Assembly (NCBI GenBank): GCA_017480445.1
Contig: JAFVAO010000069.1
Span: 52,603 to 116,602 of the forward strand
Reading direction: 5' to 3'
DNA: 64,000 nucleotides
Origin: Lachnospiraceae bacterium
GTDB lineage: Bacteria > Bacillota > Clostridia > Lachnospirales > Lachnospiraceae
A program made the position numbers and the translations under genes. Positions 63,390-64,000 of the stretch are shown here, piece after piece (position 1 is the stretch's first letter; each line of letters starts with the position of its first letter). The notes under the pieces are model-generated. The model saw nothing but the letters and a program-made list of their open reading frames with translations. It searched no databases and had not been told where the DNA came from.

Positions 63390-64000
63390 ATGCCCGCTTA
63401 TTTTTGTGTTCGGTTTATATGCGAAAAAAAGAATATTTACCCGAATATGGTGAAGGATTTTTATGAAAGCCTGCTGGCGGGCGGTTTTAGCTTTTTGAGC
63501 GGCTACTGGGGAAGCGAGGAGGACTCTTTTGAGGAGATTGCCGCGTGGAATCAGAAAAAGCTGGAAGCAAATTACGAACCGGAGTCTGCAGAGCATTATT
63601 CCAGACGCTATAAGCAGATACTGTTCGACTACGGCGGGTTTTCGGAAGTGCGGATGTATATGCTGAATGAACGTGAGGAAGAGGAATTTTCCTTTGATCT
63701 GATCGTTCCGGAAGACGAACTGATCGAATGGAATGAGGGGAAGCCTGCGTATCGCCCGGACAGGATGGAAGGACTGAGGCGGCTTGCCGAGCGGATATGG
63801 CAGCAGCCGTATATTTATATGGTTCAGACAGAGCTGGAGCTGTCGGACCCGGCGCCCACAGGCGCTGAGATTCTGGCGGGGGCAATGCCGGGCGTGGAGC
63901 CGTTTGCGATTTTGCCGAAGCACATGTGGCAGACATATTGCCAAAGCCAAAAAGGGACAGCAGTCGAAGGAGATATCTCTGAGAGATTTGTTGAGAGGAC
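63390..64000 (+). CDS. Unrecognised protein, 3' partial
   Basis: The frame from ATG 63390 (AGAGAGG upstream) is open to the right edge, giving at least 203 residues. The sequence opens MPAYFCVRFICEKKNIYPNM, then FYESLLAGGFSFLSGYWGSE. It is acidic and aromatic-rich with no signal peptide or membrane helix, and contains FSFDLIVPEDELIEWNEG and RLAERIWQQPYIYMV. I do not recognise a family; the size and composition resemble immunity- or adaptor-type proteins. Codon use is like the surrounding genes, and the strand and own promoter suggest it starts a new unit after the glycan locus. Confidence 0.6.
   Translation, partial: MPAYFCVRFICEKKNIYPNMVKDFYESLLAGGFSFLSGYWGSEEDSFEEIAAWNQKKLEANYEPESAEHYSRRYKQILFDYGGFSEVRMYMLNEREEEEFSFDLIVPEDELIEWNEGKPAYRPDRMEGLRRLAERIWQQPYIYMVQTELELSDPAPTGAEILAGAMPGVEPFAILPKHMWQTYCQSQKGTAVEGDISERFVER

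Overview
The window is a fairly GC-rich chromosomal segment from a Gram-positive Clostridia bacterium, most likely Lachnospiraceae. The evidence is the GH73-type wall glucosaminidase, a BlaI/BlaR1 pair, DUF6020- and DUF6044-type membrane proteins, an Rpn-type nuclease, EAL-PAS-GGDEF regulators, frequent TTG/GTG starts with strong AGGAGG ribosome sites, and no outer-membrane export genes. Genus is not resolvable by eye. Almost all of the window is one very large surface-glycan locus; no rRNA, tRNA or CRISPR array was seen.

Layout. 1-19.8 kb: end of a secreted glucosaminidase, two Wzy/O-antigen-ligase-like proteins, then a tightly coupled operon for a UDP-sugar dehydratase, aminotransferase and initiating phosphoglycosyltransferase (PglF/PglE/PglC or EpsC/N/L-like), an ATP-grasp-HAD fusion, LicD, two glycosyltransferases, a pyruvyltransferase, a Wzx flippase, an FrhB-like Fe-S protein, TagD and UDP-glucose dehydrogenase. 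19.8-23.95 kb: an AT-richer accessory island with an Rpn nuclease and an XRE regulator that share a duplicated operator-promoter, a BlaR1/BlaI pair, and a small secreted protein. 23.98-30.6 kb: pseB and pseC, each interrupted by one in-frame TAG, convergent with a complete-looking manA-manC-fcl-gmd GDP-fucose operon. 30.8-54 kb: an AraC regulator and a long series of GT2 glycosyltransferases, multi-spanning GT-C-like proteins, an aminotransferase/acetyltransferase pair, an FAD oxidoreductase, an SGNH hydrolase, a GT with sialyltransferase-like motifs and a PglK-like ABC exporter. 54-60.7 kb: a signalling block made of an amino-acid-permease/histidine-kinase/receiver fusion, an EAL-PAS-degenerate GGDEF protein and a GGDEF-GAF protein. 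60.7-64 kb: pseF, an FkbH-like HAD protein and a partial unrecognised gene.

Together the genes supply UDP-diamino-sugar-type, UDP-glucuronate, GDP-fucose, CDP-glycerol and CMP-nonulosonate precursors, link them on a lipid carrier, flip and polymerise them, and decorate them with pyruvate, acyl, phospho-alcohol and probably nonulosonate groups. The c-di-GMP and two-component genes next to the end of the locus suggest that glycan output or motility is tuned by an extracellular amino-acid-like signal. The observations most worth following are the paired amber codons in pseB and pseC, the duplicated palindromic operator with a structured leader before the Rpn gene, the permease-kinase fusion, and promoters placed so close to start codons that the mRNAs would be almost leaderless. 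All functions are read from motifs by eye; no searches were run.
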